A stretch of DNA of 16,794 nt, from NCBI GenBank assembly GCA_016281165.1, contig JAEEIC010000025.1:1-16794 (forward strand). Reading direction: 5' to 3'. This DNA is from Bacillota bacterium (lineage in GTDB: Bacteria; Bacillota; Clostridia; Peptostreptococcales; Anaerovoracaceae). Position numbers and translations under genes: made by a program. This document shows, in pieces, positions 1 through 7,745 of the stretch (position 1 is the stretch's first letter; every line of letters starts with the position of its first letter). The notes beneath the pieces were generated by a model that did not search any database, was not told where the DNA came from, and saw only the letters and a list, made by a program, of their open reading frames with translations.

Positions 1-2
1 CG

Positions 3-1202
3 GTCTTCACCATCCCCATGTGCGAGGATCTCGCCATCACCCGCCAGCAGTTCAGCGTGTATTTCACGGTCGCGAGCGTGACTCAGGTCCTCGCCCTCAT
101 GACCATAGACAAGGTCTTCGATCGCTTCGGCCAGCTCAACACCATGAGGGCCGCCTCGATCGCCATGCCACTCGCCCTGCTGGGCATCTCAAGGGCTCGC
201 AGCGTCTGGGTCTTCTACGCCTGCGGCGTGGTCCTGGGCTACGGAGTGGTCGCTTCGTCCTTTTATTCCATCGCCATCATCCTTTCCAGATGGTTCATAG
301 ACAAGAGAGGCAGCGCCATGGGCCTGGTCTTCATGAGCAGCCCCCTGGGCAGCATGGTCCTGGTGCCTCTCGCGACCCGCTGGGCGGAGGAGCTCGGCTG
401 GAGGACGGCCGTCACCTTCCTCGCCGGCATCATGGCCTCCATCACCATGGTCATCACCTTCTTTCTGCTCAAAGAAAGACCGGAGGACATGGGGCTGGAG
501 CCCTATGTGGAGGAAAAGACCGCGGGCTCAAGGCCCATAGACCCCGACCTCTTCTGGGGCTACACCAGGAAGGAAGCCCTGGCTCTCCTCAGCACCTGGC
601 TCTTCATCATCGCCATCGTCGGCAATTACATGGCGGGCTCCTGCAGCAATTCCATGGTCCCCTATCTTCAGGACACGGGCTTCAGCGCCAAGGAGGCCGG
701 GAACGTCCACGCGATCGGGCTCGGCGCCATCGCCCTCGCCCGCTATCTTGGCGGCAGGCTCTCCGACCGCTTCGGCTGCGTGAAGGTCATGAGGTTCAGC
801 TGCGCTCTCACTCCCCTGATGATGCTCGGACTGGTGCTGGTCCCCCGCACCCGCCTGGCCGTGCCCGTGCTGATACTGGGCTTCGCCTCCTCGCAGATCA
901 TGGGAGCGGTGCTGATGCCCCTCCTGACGGGCAAGCTCTACGGCAGGCTCCACTACACCTCGATGTACGGCCTCTTCAACGCCTTCGGCGTCGCCATCGG
1001 CGCGACGGTCCCCCTGGCTTTGGGGACGGTCTGCACGAAGCTCGGCAGCTACCTGCCCGCCTTCAGGTTCATCCTCGGCGCCACGGTAGTCTCCTTCCTG
1101 ATCGCCCAGGTCTTCATCGGCATGCAGCTGAAGAACCGCGAGAAGAAGATACGCGAGCAGGCCCCGGACAGGGCCGAACAGCTGCTCTCGTCGAAGATCT
1201 AG
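3..1202 (+). CDS. MFS transporter, 5'-truncated by window edge
   Basis: Major facilitator superfamily permease of the inner membrane; the substrate cannot be read from the sequence. The reading frame is open to the window edge. The ATG at 18 is probably internal, because the preceding codons (VFTIP) run straight into a typical MFS end-of-TM1 segment (MCEDLAITRQQFSVYF), so the first helix is largely missing. The visible 399 residues contain about 10-11 hydrophobic helices. The N-terminal half has the DRFG loop between TM2 and TM3, and the C-terminal half has the equivalent GGRLSDRFG loop near codon 250. A central cytoplasmic loop carries RPEDMGLEPY, a phrase common in OFA-like (oxalate/formate antiporter type) MFS proteins. 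The tail is basic (KNREKKIREQ). It is the last gene of its unit and converges on the AbrB-family gene over a terminator. The family call is safe; an organic-acid substrate would be a guess. Confidence 0.88.
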   Translation, partial: VFTIPMCEDLAITRQQFSVYFTVASVTQVLALMTIDKVFDRFGQLNTMRAASIAMPLALLGISRARSVWVFYACGVVLGYGVVASSFYSIAIILSRWFIDKRGSAMGLVFMSSPLGSMVLVPLATRWAEELGWRTAVTFLAGIMASITMVITFFLLKERPEDMGLEPYVEEKTAGSRPIDPDLFWGYTRKEALALLSTWLFIIAIVGNYMAGSCSNSMVPYLQDTGFSAKEAGNVHAIGLGAIALARYLGGRLSDRFGCVKVMRFSCALTPLMMLGLVLVPRTRLAVPVLILGFASSQIMGAVLMPLLTGKLYGRLHYTSMYGLFNAFGVAIGATVPLALGTVCTKLGSYLPAFRFILGATVVSFLIAQVFIGMQLKNREKKIREQAPDRAEQLLSSKI

Positions 1203-1276
1203 GAAGCGTCGTAGTTTCAGTAATTTTCAAAGCAGGACACGGGCTGAGAAGAAAAGCCCGGCGATAATAAAAAAAC

Positions 1277-1320
1277 AGAGCCTCCGCTATCACGCAGCGG
1301 AGGCTCTTCGTTTCGTTTCA
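1277..1320. terminator. Bidirectional intrinsic terminator, MFS / AbrB-family genes
   Basis: A perfect 12-bp inverted repeat (AGAGCCTCCGCT at 1277-1288, AGCGGAGGCTCT at 1296-1307) encloses a 7-base loop. An A run (1269-1275) precedes it and a T-rich stretch (TTCGTTTCGTTT) follows it. It lies between two convergent genes that stop at 1202 (+) and 1336 (-), so it can serve both strands. Confidence 0.9.
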
Positions 1321-1335
1321 AGGCCGGCGGGCGGT

Positions 1336-2409
1336 CTAAAGCAGCGGGATGATGAGCTTTACCAGTATGGGATAGAAGGCGATGGTGCACACCATGCGGG
1401 TGATCTGCAGCACCGTAACGATGGCGGGATCGGCGCCGAAATCGGGAGCGACCAGGGCGGCCTCGGTGGCTCCTCCCGCGGAGGACGAGAGCATGGCCGT
1501 GGCGATGTCTATCCCGCAGCTGCGGCTGATGATCAGGGCTATGATCACATTGATCACGACGAAGCCGAGGACGATGAAGAGAGACGGCAGCATCACCAGC
1601 TTGAGGTTCTGCAGGGAATCGTCGGTCACCGTGACCCCGATGAGGGCCCCGCTCATCATCTGCGTGAAACGGCGCACCGCCTTGGGCATATAGAGCTTCC
1701 CGGTCGACAGGTTGACCGCGGCGGCGACTATCATGCTGACGACCAGCACCAGAGTCGAGAAATCAGCCAGCTTCGCCAGTATGTAGCCGGCCGTACCGCC
1801 CGCGAGCGCGACGGCGGAAGTGAAAAGTATACGCTTCTTTTTCGTCTCCCCGTCCGTCTCCCCGCTGTCAGCGGGCGCGTCCGAAGAGGCGGCCTCCTCC
1901 TGGCGCAGGCCCGCCCTGGTCGAGAGCACCTTTACGATGGGCATGGAGATGAAATATACGCTCAGCAGCCTCAGCACCTGTATCACCGCCACAACCGCGG
2001 CGTCCCCTCCCAGATCGAGGGTCATGAGGGTCATGTCCTGGATGCCGCCGGGCGCCACGCAGAAGAGCGAGGTCACCACGTCGAGCCCCGAAGTGTAATT
2101 GAGGATTATGCCCATGCCCATACAGAGGCAGATGATGACCACCACCAGTATCACGGTCGGTCTTACCAGAGTCGCGAGCTTTCTGACTGTCTTCCGCGTC
2201 ACGGACATGCCGATGAAAAGACCCGCGACGGTCTTGGTCACGTTCTTGAGCCCCGTATACATGAACATATGGCCGGTCAGCACGCTAAGGACGCCGGTAA
2301 AGAGCAGAGCTCCGACCAGGGGCCCCGCGGGGACCTTGAGCTTCATGAAGAGGAAGCCTCCGCACAGAGCCACGGCCATCGTTATCAGGAACCAGATGAA
2401 TTGCGGCAT
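1336..2409 (-). CDS. AbrB-family integral membrane protein (COG3180 type, duplicated domain)
   Basis: A 357-residue polytopic membrane protein of the family often mis-annotated as 'AbrB family transcriptional regulator' or 'ammonia monooxygenase'. It has no DNA-binding domain, and the family's biochemical function is not settled; a transport role is usually assumed. Two homologous membrane halves are visible, about residues 1-160 and 195-357. The matching segments are PGGIQDMTLMTLDLGGD (from 120) and AGGATEAALVAPDFGAD (from 311), each followed by a hydrophobic stretch containing LRLL or TRMV. A hydrophilic acidic linker at about 164-193 (rich in A, S, D, E, then KKK) joins the halves. An AAGGAG site lies 10 bases upstream of the ATG. 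The gene begins 24 bases after the acyl-ACP thioesterase stop on the same strand, so the two are probably co-transcribed and end at the terminator at 1277-1307. Family confidence is high; substrate unknown. Confidence 0.87.
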   Translation of the reverse strand: MPQFIWFLITMAVALCGGFLFMKLKVPAGPLVGALLFTGVLSVLTGHMFMYTGLKNVTKTVAGLFIGMSVTRKTVRKLATLVRPTVILVVVIICLCMGMGIILNYTSGLDVVTSLFCVAPGGIQDMTLMTLDLGGDAAVVAVIQVLRLLSVYFISMPIVKVLSTRAGLRQEEAASSDAPADSGETDGETKKKRILFTSAVALAGGTAGYILAKLADFSTLVLVVSMIVAAAVNLSTGKLYMPKAVRRFTQMMSGALIGVTVTDDSLQNLKLVMLPSLFIVLGFVVINVIIALIISRSCGIDIATAMLSSSAGGATEAALVAPDFGADPAIVTVLQITRMVCTIAFYPILVKLIIPLL

Positions 2410-2433
2410 GATCTCGCTGCTCCTTACGTCAGT

Positions 2434-3186
2434 TCATTTCGGTCTGTAGCCCAGCTTCATGCGGAAGATCTGGGCCTCTTCGCTCTCGCCGAAGAGGTAG
2501 AAGGCTCTTTGCGCGCCGCTGTCGAGAGCGGCGGGATCGATGCTCCCGATGCCGACCTTCATCGGCACGCCCGGCAGCAGCTCGCTGCGGTATTCCATGG
2601 CGGCGAAGCAGGGAACGAAGCCCTCGATATCGCCGCCCAGCATGAGCTCCGCCATCTCGAAATACCTGGCGTTGTTCATGTGGCCGTTGCGGTCTATATA
2701 TTCCGGGGGAAGGCTGAAATCGACGTGCCTTTCGGCCGCGGCCGGCCTCACCGGCCCCGCGTCCTTAAGTCCCCAGGGATCCTTGGGGCCGTTGAAGGCT
2801 TCAAAGCCGGGGGCGCCCGCGGCGGCCGTCCTTTTTACGACGTCTACCAGGGCCCAGCGGGAAGCGCAGAGAGCCAGAGGCTCCCCTTTCCCGTCAAAAA
2901 GTCTGAAATAGCGGGGAAATATCGCGTGGGCGGGCCTGCCTACGCAGGTCTCGAGCGTCAGTTCTTCGCCCTCTTCGGGCAGCCTTGCGATCTGCGCTTT
3001 ATAGTTGGTCACGGCCCAGAAATATCCCCTCTCCTGCAGCTGGTCGGCGCTGCAGTCCAGAAGAGCCGAATGGTCTCCCGCTATATCCTGAAAGAGCGTG
3101 AAAAGAGAAGAGAGCCTGAGGAGCCCCTTCCCGTCTGTCATGCCCTTTTCCACTCTGTGTGTCTGAATGATACCGTAATTATCCAT
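2434..3186 (-). CDS. Acyl-ACP thioesterase (FatA-like, double hotdog)
   Basis: Predicted cytoplasmic thioesterase that hydrolyses acyl-acyl-carrier-protein to free fatty acid and ACP, ending chain elongation in type II fatty acid synthesis. The 250 residues match the usual bacterial length and form two hotdog folds, about 1-130 and 155-250. The first carries the substrate-tunnel helix region (LFTLFQDIAGDHS, about 28-40). The second carries DRNGHMNNARYFEMAE at 165-180, where D165, N167, H169 and N171/N172 match the conserved D-x-N-x-H-x-N-N catalytic segment of plant FatA/FatB and bacterial relatives. No signal peptide is seen. The start is supported by an AAAGGA site (3200 to 3195) and a promoter immediately upstream. 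It is the first gene of a two-gene unit with the AbrB-family membrane protein. Chain-length specificity cannot be read by eye. Other hotdog thioesterases are less likely because of the double domain. Confidence 0.9.
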   Translation of the reverse strand: MDNYGIIQTHRVEKGMTDGKGLLRLSSLFTLFQDIAGDHSALLDCSADQLQERGYFWAVTNYKAQIARLPEEGEELTLETCVGRPAHAIFPRYFRLFDGKGEPLALCASRWALVDVVKRTAAAGAPGFEAFNGPKDPWGLKDAGPVRPAAAERHVDFSLPPEYIDRNGHMNNARYFEMAELMLGGDIEGFVPCFAAMEYRSELLPGVPMKVGIGSIDPAALDSGAQRAFYLFGESEEAQIFRMKLGYRPK

Positions 3187-3209
3187 ACATTTTTTCCTTT
3201 CGAATGGTC

Positions 3210-3238
3210 ATTATACCATTTTATCGGCCCCGGCACAA
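3210..3238 (-). promoter_or_regulatory. Promoter of thioesterase/AbrB-family unit
   Basis: Read on the minus strand: -35 TTGTGC (3238 to 3233), exactly 17 bases, then -10 TATAAT (3215 to 3210), preceded by TGG, an extended -10. The predicted start near 3203 leaves a short leader of about 17 bases before the ATG at 3186. The spacer is otherwise unremarkable. Confidence 0.7.
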
Positions 3239-3330
3239 CGCCCGCGGAGCGCGGGAAGGCAAAGAGATACGGGCGGAACGCGCCAGGAAGCGGCGGCAGG
3301 GATATTTTGCCATTATTTTACAGGTATGTA

Positions 3331-3359
3331 TTGACATTATTTACCTGCTATGCTATTCT
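3331..3359 (+). promoter_or_regulatory. Promoter of PC4/YdbC gene with overlapping inverted repeat
   Basis: A consensus -35 TTGACA (3331-3336), 17-base spacer and -10 TATTCT (3354-3359) lie 44 bases before the ATG at 3403. An imperfect inverted repeat (CAGGTATGTA at 3321-3330 and TATTTACCTG at 3338-3347, 8 of 10 positions pairing) brackets the -35 box. It could be an operator. The promoter is well supported; the operator is an inference. Confidence 0.7.
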
Positions 3360-3402
3360 TTAGTCACAACAAGGCGCGCCACCGAAAAGAAAGGATAGAA
3401 AA

Positions 3403-3735
3403 ATGGTCTACGAACTTACTAACGAGACGTCCGCTCCGGCGGTCATGGAGACCCAGTCCGGATACGAGAGCAGCAGGGATCCCATCAGCTGCCGCATTAT
3501 CGAGCACATAGGGACCCTGAGGACCAGCGCGAGCGGCTGGTCGAGAGAATTCAACGTCGTCGCCTGGAACGGCGGCAGGCCCAGGTTCGACATCAGAGAC
3601 TGGTCCGAGGATCACAGCAAGATGTCGAAGGGCATCACCATGAGCGTGAACGAGCTCAAGCGCATCTACGAGTGGGTGAGCGAGAGAGGCACCGGCATCG
3701 ACGAGGAAAGCGAGGTGCAGCAGGCGGAAGGATAG
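3403..3735 (+). CDS. YdbC/PC4-family single-stranded nucleic-acid-binding protein
   Basis: A 110-residue protein of the bacterial YdbC branch of the transcriptional coactivator p15 (PC4) family. These are small dimeric proteins that bind single-stranded DNA through a curved beta-sheet. The core spans about residues 32-98: EHIGTLRTSASGW, then EFNVVAWNGGRPRFDIRDW, then KMSKGITMSVNELKRIYEWV, which is the beta-sheet plus C-terminal helix pattern with the family's W-N-G and DIRDW signatures. The N-terminal 30 residues are a low-similarity extension and the tail is acidic. An AAAGGA site (3390-3395) sits 7 bases before the ATG. It is a single-gene unit with its own promoter and a terminator shared with the convergent addA. 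Its role (transcription or repair) cannot be decided from sequence. Confidence 0.85.
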   Translation: MVYELTNETSAPAVMETQSGYESSRDPISCRIIEHIGTLRTSASGWSREFNVVAWNGGRPRFDIRDWSEDHSKMSKGITMSVNELKRIYEWVSERGTGIDEESEVQQAEG

Positions 3736-3767
3736 AGCTACATAATATACAGGCAAGCGGTACATCA

Positions 3768-3810
3768 AAAGGCCCGAAAGAACGGCAGAAGCGCCTCTTT
3801 CGGGCCTTTA
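3768..3810. terminator. Bidirectional intrinsic terminator, PC4-family gene / addA
   Basis: A perfect 14-bp inverted repeat (AAAGGCCCGAAAGA at 3768-3781 and TCTTTCGGGCCTTT at 3796-3809) with a 14-base loop. Because the stem ends are A/T runs, each strand reads a GC stem into a U-rich end (CCTTTATA on plus, CCTTTTGATG on minus). It lies between stops at 3735 (+) and 3840 (-). Confidence 0.9.
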
Positions 3811-3839
3811 TACGCCTTTTAGACCCTTTTCCCGCCGCT

Positions 3840-6800
3840 CTAGCGCACCGGGATCTCCTTTCCCGGCCCGAAAAGATAGAGCACGGCCTCCTTCACGGGG
3901 ATGCCGGTCACGGTCTCAAGGGCATAACGGTACTCGGCCAGCTGGGGCAGGTATTCCTTTCTCAGCCTCTCGAATTCCGCTTCCTCCGCCCCGGGATCGA
4001 CGTAATTGCTCTTGTAATCGATGAGCACCCAGCTGCCGTCCTCGATGAAGCAGCAGTCGAGCGTGCCCTGGACGAGCAGCTCGCGGCCCTCGTAAAGGCG
4101 CTTCACGGTGAAGGGAGCCTCCTTCATGACCTCGGAGGAGGCCAGCACCCTCTTTCCGATCGGAGAGGAGAAGAAGGCGCTTATACGGCCGGGGTCGACG
4201 GACTCATATTCGGCCTGTGTGAGTATGGACGAGGCGACGAGCCTGCGCATGAACTGCCTCACCTCTTCGGGTGAATGACCGTCCTTCCTGAAGGGCAGGT
4301 GCTCCATCACGGTATGATAGGCGGTGCCCCTCGCCGCGGCGCCGGGCTTCTTTCCCGGGGCCATGAAGGCGGGAGGCCTGAAGCTTTCGGACAGGTCGGA
4401 GAAGACAGGCGCGCCCTCCTCCATCCTGGCCAGCTCCGCCAGCTGCGAGACGCTGAGCTTGCTCATGCCGGTCTTTTCCGCCCGCGGGACCTTGAAATCG
4501 AGCCTCTTCTCGATCTCGCCGGGCCCGATGGGAAGGCGGCTCTCGTCGACCGCGAAGCCCTGCTCAAGGCCTTTTCTCAATTCCTCCCTGCCCGCGTCCC
4601 GCGCAGCGGCAAGAGCGCTCTGTTCGCTGAAAAAGACGTTCGGGCCGCTGCCGAAGACCGGATAGAGCAGCGAGAGGAAATCCTTCTCGTAGTAGCCGTC
4701 GCCGGCGGAGGAAAGGCCGAGCCTTTCCCACTTGTTCCAAAGGTCTCTTCCCGCGGCGCAGAAATACAGCATGTCCTTCGCCCTGGTCGCCGCGACGTAC
4801 AGCAGCCTGATCCTTTCGGCCCTTTCCTCGCCGCGGTCCTTTTCTTTCAGGAGCCGGTAGATGGAGGGCTTGTTCCTCATGCCCGTCTTCGGGTCCACGA
4901 GCACCGCGGCCGCGCCCAAGCCTTTATGAACAGCGAGCTTGGAGGCATTCCTGCCGCCCTTCTCCAAAGGCTCGGTCATGCCGCAGACAAGGACGAAGGG
5001 GAACTCCAGCCCCTTGCTCTTGTGTATGCTCATGATCCTCACCGCGTCGGAATCCTCGCTGAAGATCTCGGCCTCGCCCACGCTGACCTTTTCCCTGATG
5101 GCGTCGACGCGGGTGATGAAGCCGTAGAGGCCCGAGGCGCTCTCCTCCTCGAAGCTCTGGGCTTTATCGGCCAGGGCCCTGAGATTGGCCTGCCTCTGCA
5201 GACCGCCCGGAAGGGCGGAGCAGCAGTCCATGATGCCGCTGGCGCTAAGGAGCTCCCAGACGAAGCTCCCCAAAGGCTCGAAAGCGGCCTTTTTCTTCCA
5301 GAGAGCGAGCTTCTCAAGGAAATCTTCGCAGCGCAGCTTAAGAGCCCCGTCGCCGCCCTCGGCCGCGTAGAGCCCCAATGCCGAGCTGAAGGGACGCTTC
5401 TTCCTCTTTCCGAGCCCTCTGTCTCTTTCGTTGGAGAATATCCTGATGCGCGCCAGCTCGTCGGCGCTGAAGCCGAAGGCCGGAAAGTGCAGCACGCTGA
5501 TCAGGGCGACGTCGTTCCTGCTGTTGTCGATGATACGCAGCAGATCCATGAAGATACCGACCTCAAGGGTATCGAAATACCCTTCGGTGCGGGCCAGGTA
5601 CACCGGTATGCCCGCGGCGGAAAGAGTCTTGTAGAAGACCTCGCCCCTGTTCTTCACGACGGGCAGCAGCAAGGCCATATCGCGGTATCTGAGGGGCCTC
5701 TCCCGCTGCTCCCGGCTGTCGAATATGGGCTTTCCGAGCTTCGCCCTTATTATATCGACGGCCTGGAGGGCCTCCAGCTCCACCGCCTTGAGCTCGCGCA
5801 GCTCCTCGCCGGCGGCGCCGCGCCCTTCGTCCTCTTCGGCCGGCGCGTCCTCCTTCTTCGCCTGCGCCAGATACAGCCCGGGCTCGTACTGAAGGGGGCC
5901 CGTATAGGGCGCGCCCTCGTACAGAGCCGCGTCCTCGTCGTAGAGTATGCCGCAGCTCCCGGGGTTCATGATACGCGAGAAGAGCCTGTTGACCAGCCCT
6001 ATGACCGCGGCCTTGCTCCTGAAGTTGGCGTTGAGGTCGATGACCCTGCCCTCTCTTTTGCCCGCTTTTATGTCTTTGTACCGCGCGAGGAAGAGCTCGG
6101 GCTCTGCCTGCCTGAACTTGTATATGCTTTGCTTGACGTCGCCGACCATGAAGACGCCGTCTTTGGGGGCGACGCGCGAGATGAGGCTCTCCTGCACCAT
6201 GTTGCTGTCCTGATACTCGTCGATGAAGACGCAGGAGAAGCGCTGCCTGTACTCGGCGCTGACCTGCTCGTTTTTGAGTATCTTAAGGGCCATATGCTCC
6301 ATGTCCGGGAAATCCATCAGGCCGCGGGAGAGCTTCTTCTGCGAGTATCTCCTCTCGTAATCCTCCGTGAGGCTGCAGAGTATCTTAAGGACAGGGAGCG
6401 AAGCCTCCTTCTCCCTTTCCAGAAGCTCCGCGCTGCAGCCGCTGAAGCCCTTCAGAAGGCCGGTAACTTCCTTCGCCGCTTCTCTTAAGGCCGTGACCTC
6501 GCTCTTCATGTGCTCCCAGGAGGGCTTTTCGGCTTTGGCGGCCGACATCCTCTCGTAAGAGATATCGGAGAGCCTGCTGAGGATATCCTCAAAGGGAGCG
6601 CTGTCCAGCTCATCGAGCAGGGCCCGCAGCTTGCCGGCGTCGGCCCTGTTCTTATCCGCCATGAGGAGAGCGGGCGCGAGCCCGACCCTTTCCGGCCCTT
6701 CTGTAAGGGCTGCCGCCGCCTTCTCGAAAAGCGAGGCGGCGAAGCTCAGGGATTTGCGGATCTTCTCTTTTATGATGGCGGCGAGGTCCTCGCTCTCAAG

Positions 6801-7400
6801 GAGCTTCCCCTCGCATAAGGCCTTCGTCCACTCGGAGGGCTCGGGGAGGCTGCGCAGGAAGGTGTAGAAGTCCTCTATCATCTTCCTTGCCTCATCGTCC
6901 CTTCTGGAGGTGGCGTAGCAGTCAAGAAAATATCTCAGCTCGGGATCGCCCGAGGAGAAGCGCTCCTCGAAGAGCTCGTCCATGGCCTCCTGCTTGAAGA
7001 GCTCGGCCCTGGCGTCGTCGCAGACCGCCAGATCCGGCTGCACCCCGATGACGTGATAATAGCGCCTTATGACCTCGATGGCGAAGCTGTGGAAGGTGGA
7101 GATATTGCAACTGCCCATGATGCTCAGCTGGTGGCGCAGGAAGCGCCTGTCTTCGGGCGCCAGGCCCTCCTGCTGCAGAGCCGCCCTGATCCTGCGGCCT
7201 ATCTTTTCCTTCATCTCGGCCGCCGCCGCGTTGGTGAAGGTCACGATGAGCATGCGGTCGAGGCTCACGCGGTCGTCAAGTATCAGTCCCATGACCCTCT
7301 CGACCAGGACCGAGGTCTTGCCCGAGCCCGCCGCAGCCGAGACCAGCAGGGTCTCTCCCCTGCTGCTTATAGCGTCCGCTTGTCTTTCTGTCCAGGCCAT
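3840..7400 (-). CDS. addA: ATP-dependent helicase/nuclease subunit A (AddA)
   Basis: The 1186-residue AddA subunit of the AddAB (RexAB) double-strand-break resection complex: a UvrD-like superfamily 1A 3'-5' helicase fused to a RecB-type nuclease. It processes broken ends for RecA loading. Helicase motifs appear in order: Q-motif WTERQADAI (3-11), Walker A AAAGSGKTS with K28, motif Ia TFTNAAAAEMK, Walker B FIDEYQDS with D394/E395, motif III GDVKQSIYKFRQ (420-431), motif IV NANFRSK, motif V IMSIHKSKGLEFP, and motif VI LLYVAATRAKD with R873. The C-terminal nuclease keeps H1029 (GTAYHTVMEH), D1115 (QGTLDCC), D1128 and K1130 (LIDYKSN) and the QLAEYRYAL helix, so both activities look intact. A GGAGGG site (7413 to 7408) sets the ATG. 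The usual partner addB is not next to it: upstream is a 345-base gap and divergent gpmI. Length is close to the family norm. Confidence 0.96.
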   Translation of the reverse strand: MAWTERQADAISSRGETLLVSAAAGSGKTSVLVERVMGLILDDRVSLDRMLIVTFTNAAAAEMKEKIGRRIRAALQQEGLAPEDRRFLRHQLSIMGSCNISTFHSFAIEVIRRYYHVIGVQPDLAVCDDARAELFKQEAMDELFEERFSSGDPELRYFLDCYATSRRDDEARKMIEDFYTFLRSLPEPSEWTKALCEGKLLESEDLAAIIKEKIRKSLSFAASLFEKAAAALTEGPERVGLAPALLMADKNRADAGKLRALLDELDSAPFEDILSRLSDISYERMSAAKAEKPSWEHMKSEVTALREAAKEVTGLLKGFSGCSAELLEREKEASLPVLKILCSLTEDYERRYSQKKLSRGLMDFPDMEHMALKILKNEQVSAEYRQRFSCVFIDEYQDSNMVQESLISRVAPKDGVFMVGDVKQSIYKFRQAEPELFLARYKDIKAGKREGRVIDLNANFRSKAAVIGLVNRLFSRIMNPGSCGILYDEDAALYEGAPYTGPLQYEPGLYLAQAKKEDAPAEEDEGRGAAGEELRELKAVELEALQAVDIIRAKLGKPIFDSREQRERPLRYRDMALLLPVVKNRGEVFYKTLSAAGIPVYLARTEGYFDTLEVGIFMDLLRIIDNSRNDVALISVLHFPAFGFSADELARIRIFSNERDRGLGKRKKRPFSSALGLYAAEGGDGALKLRCEDFLEKLALWKKKAAFEPLGSFVWELLSASGIMDCCSALPGGLQRQANLRALADKAQSFEEESASGLYGFITRVDAIREKVSVGEAEIFSEDSDAVRIMSIHKSKGLEFPFVLVCGMTEPLEKGGRNASKLAVHKGLGAAAVLVDPKTGMRNKPSIYRLLKEKDRGEERAERIRLLYVAATRAKDMLYFCAAGRDLWNKWERLGLSSAGDGYYEKDFLSLLYPVFGSGPNVFFSEQSALAAARDAGREELRKGLEQGFAVDESRLPIGPGEIEKRLDFKVPRAEKTGMSKLSVSQLAELARMEEGAPVFSDLSESFRPPAFMAPGKKPGAAARGTAYHTVMEHLPFRKDGHSPEEVRQFMRRLVASSILTQAEYESVDPGRISAFFSSPIGKRVLASSEVMKEAPFTVKRLYEGRELLVQGTLDCCFIEDGSWVLIDYKSNYVDPGAEEAEFERLRKEYLPQLAEYRYALETVTGIPVKEAVLYLFGPGKEIPVR

Positions 7401-7438
7401 GTCTTTTCCCTCCGTCGGCAGTGTTCTCCTAATTGTTG

Positions 7439-7467
7439 ATTATATCATAATGAGGAGACTTTTTCGC
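7439..7467 (-). promoter_or_regulatory. Probable addA promoter (-10 box)
   Basis: On the minus strand a TATAAT box (7444 to 7439) lies 39 bases before the addA ATG, with start expected near 7432 and a GGAGGG ribosome binding site downstream. The -35 at 17-base spacing is poor (GCGAAA, 7467 to 7462), so only the -10 is well supported. Confidence 0.5.
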
Positions 7468-7714
7468 CGCGTATGTGGGGAGAACGCGTCCCAGGCCCGG
7501 CAAACATCCCCTCAGGAACGGCCCGTCGCCGCGCGCGGGAAGGATATTCGTCCCCGAGAATAGGTTGACTGTAATTTGTTATCATTAAACCTTTCGTTGA
7601 TATCAGCCTTTTGCCCGCCCGCCGAAACATGCCGCCGCAAATATTTCGGTCTTTGATCTTCCGTTCAAAATCCCGGCCTCAACGTTCTTTTTCGCTGGCT
7701 CTTTTCCGCTTTTA

Positions 7715-7739
7715 TGGTATAATGAATTGTTTTGGAGGT
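7715..7739 (+). promoter_or_regulatory. Extended -10 promoter and ribosome binding site of gpmI
   Basis: TGG-TATAAT (TATAAT at 7718-7723) is an extended -10. The -35 at 17-base spacing is weak (CTGGCT, 7695-7700). A GGAGGT site (7734-7739) lies 6 bases before the ATG at 7746 and decides the start. Upstream in-frame codons from 7611 are therefore not coding. Confidence 0.75.
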
Positions 7740-7745
7740 AACACG

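Larger units (their letters stand above)
7401..7745. other. 345-base divergent intergenic region addA/gpmI
   Basis: It holds the addA leader and -10 box on the left (7401-7444) and the gpmI extended -10 and ribosome binding site on the right (7715-7739). The middle, about 7470-7710, has no gene I can support. An open frame of 61 codons on the minus strand (7630 to 7445) has no family resemblance. An isolated TTGACT (7565-7570) has no properly spaced -10. The 11-mer GCGCGGGAAGG at 7533-7543 also occurs at 3249-3259 in the other divergent gap. I see no riboswitch or RNA gene. Confidence 0.6.

Noticed and set aside
1336..2409. AbrB-type transcription regulator
   Set aside because: The name comes from family mis-annotation; the protein is all membrane helices with no SpoVT/AbrB DNA-binding fold.
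3204..3398. 64-codon open frame on the plus strand before the PC4-family gene
   Set aside because: It covers the TTGACA/TATTCT promoter and the ribosome binding site of the next gene, has no ribosome binding site of its own and no recognisable product.
4275..6488. Very long open frame (737 codons) on the plus strand opposite addA
   Set aside because: It lies entirely antisense to a helicase-nuclease with every motif intact. Its translation has no family resemblance and it is explained by GC-rich third codon positions.
7445..7630. 61-codon open frame on the minus strand in the addA/gpmI gap
   Set aside because: No ribosome binding site of note, no similarity to a known small protein, and its end runs into the addA -10 region.
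7611..7745. Upstream in-frame extension of gpmI
   Set aside because: The extension includes the gpmI promoter and GGAGGT site, and the protein from the ATG at 7746 already has the canonical N-terminus and length.
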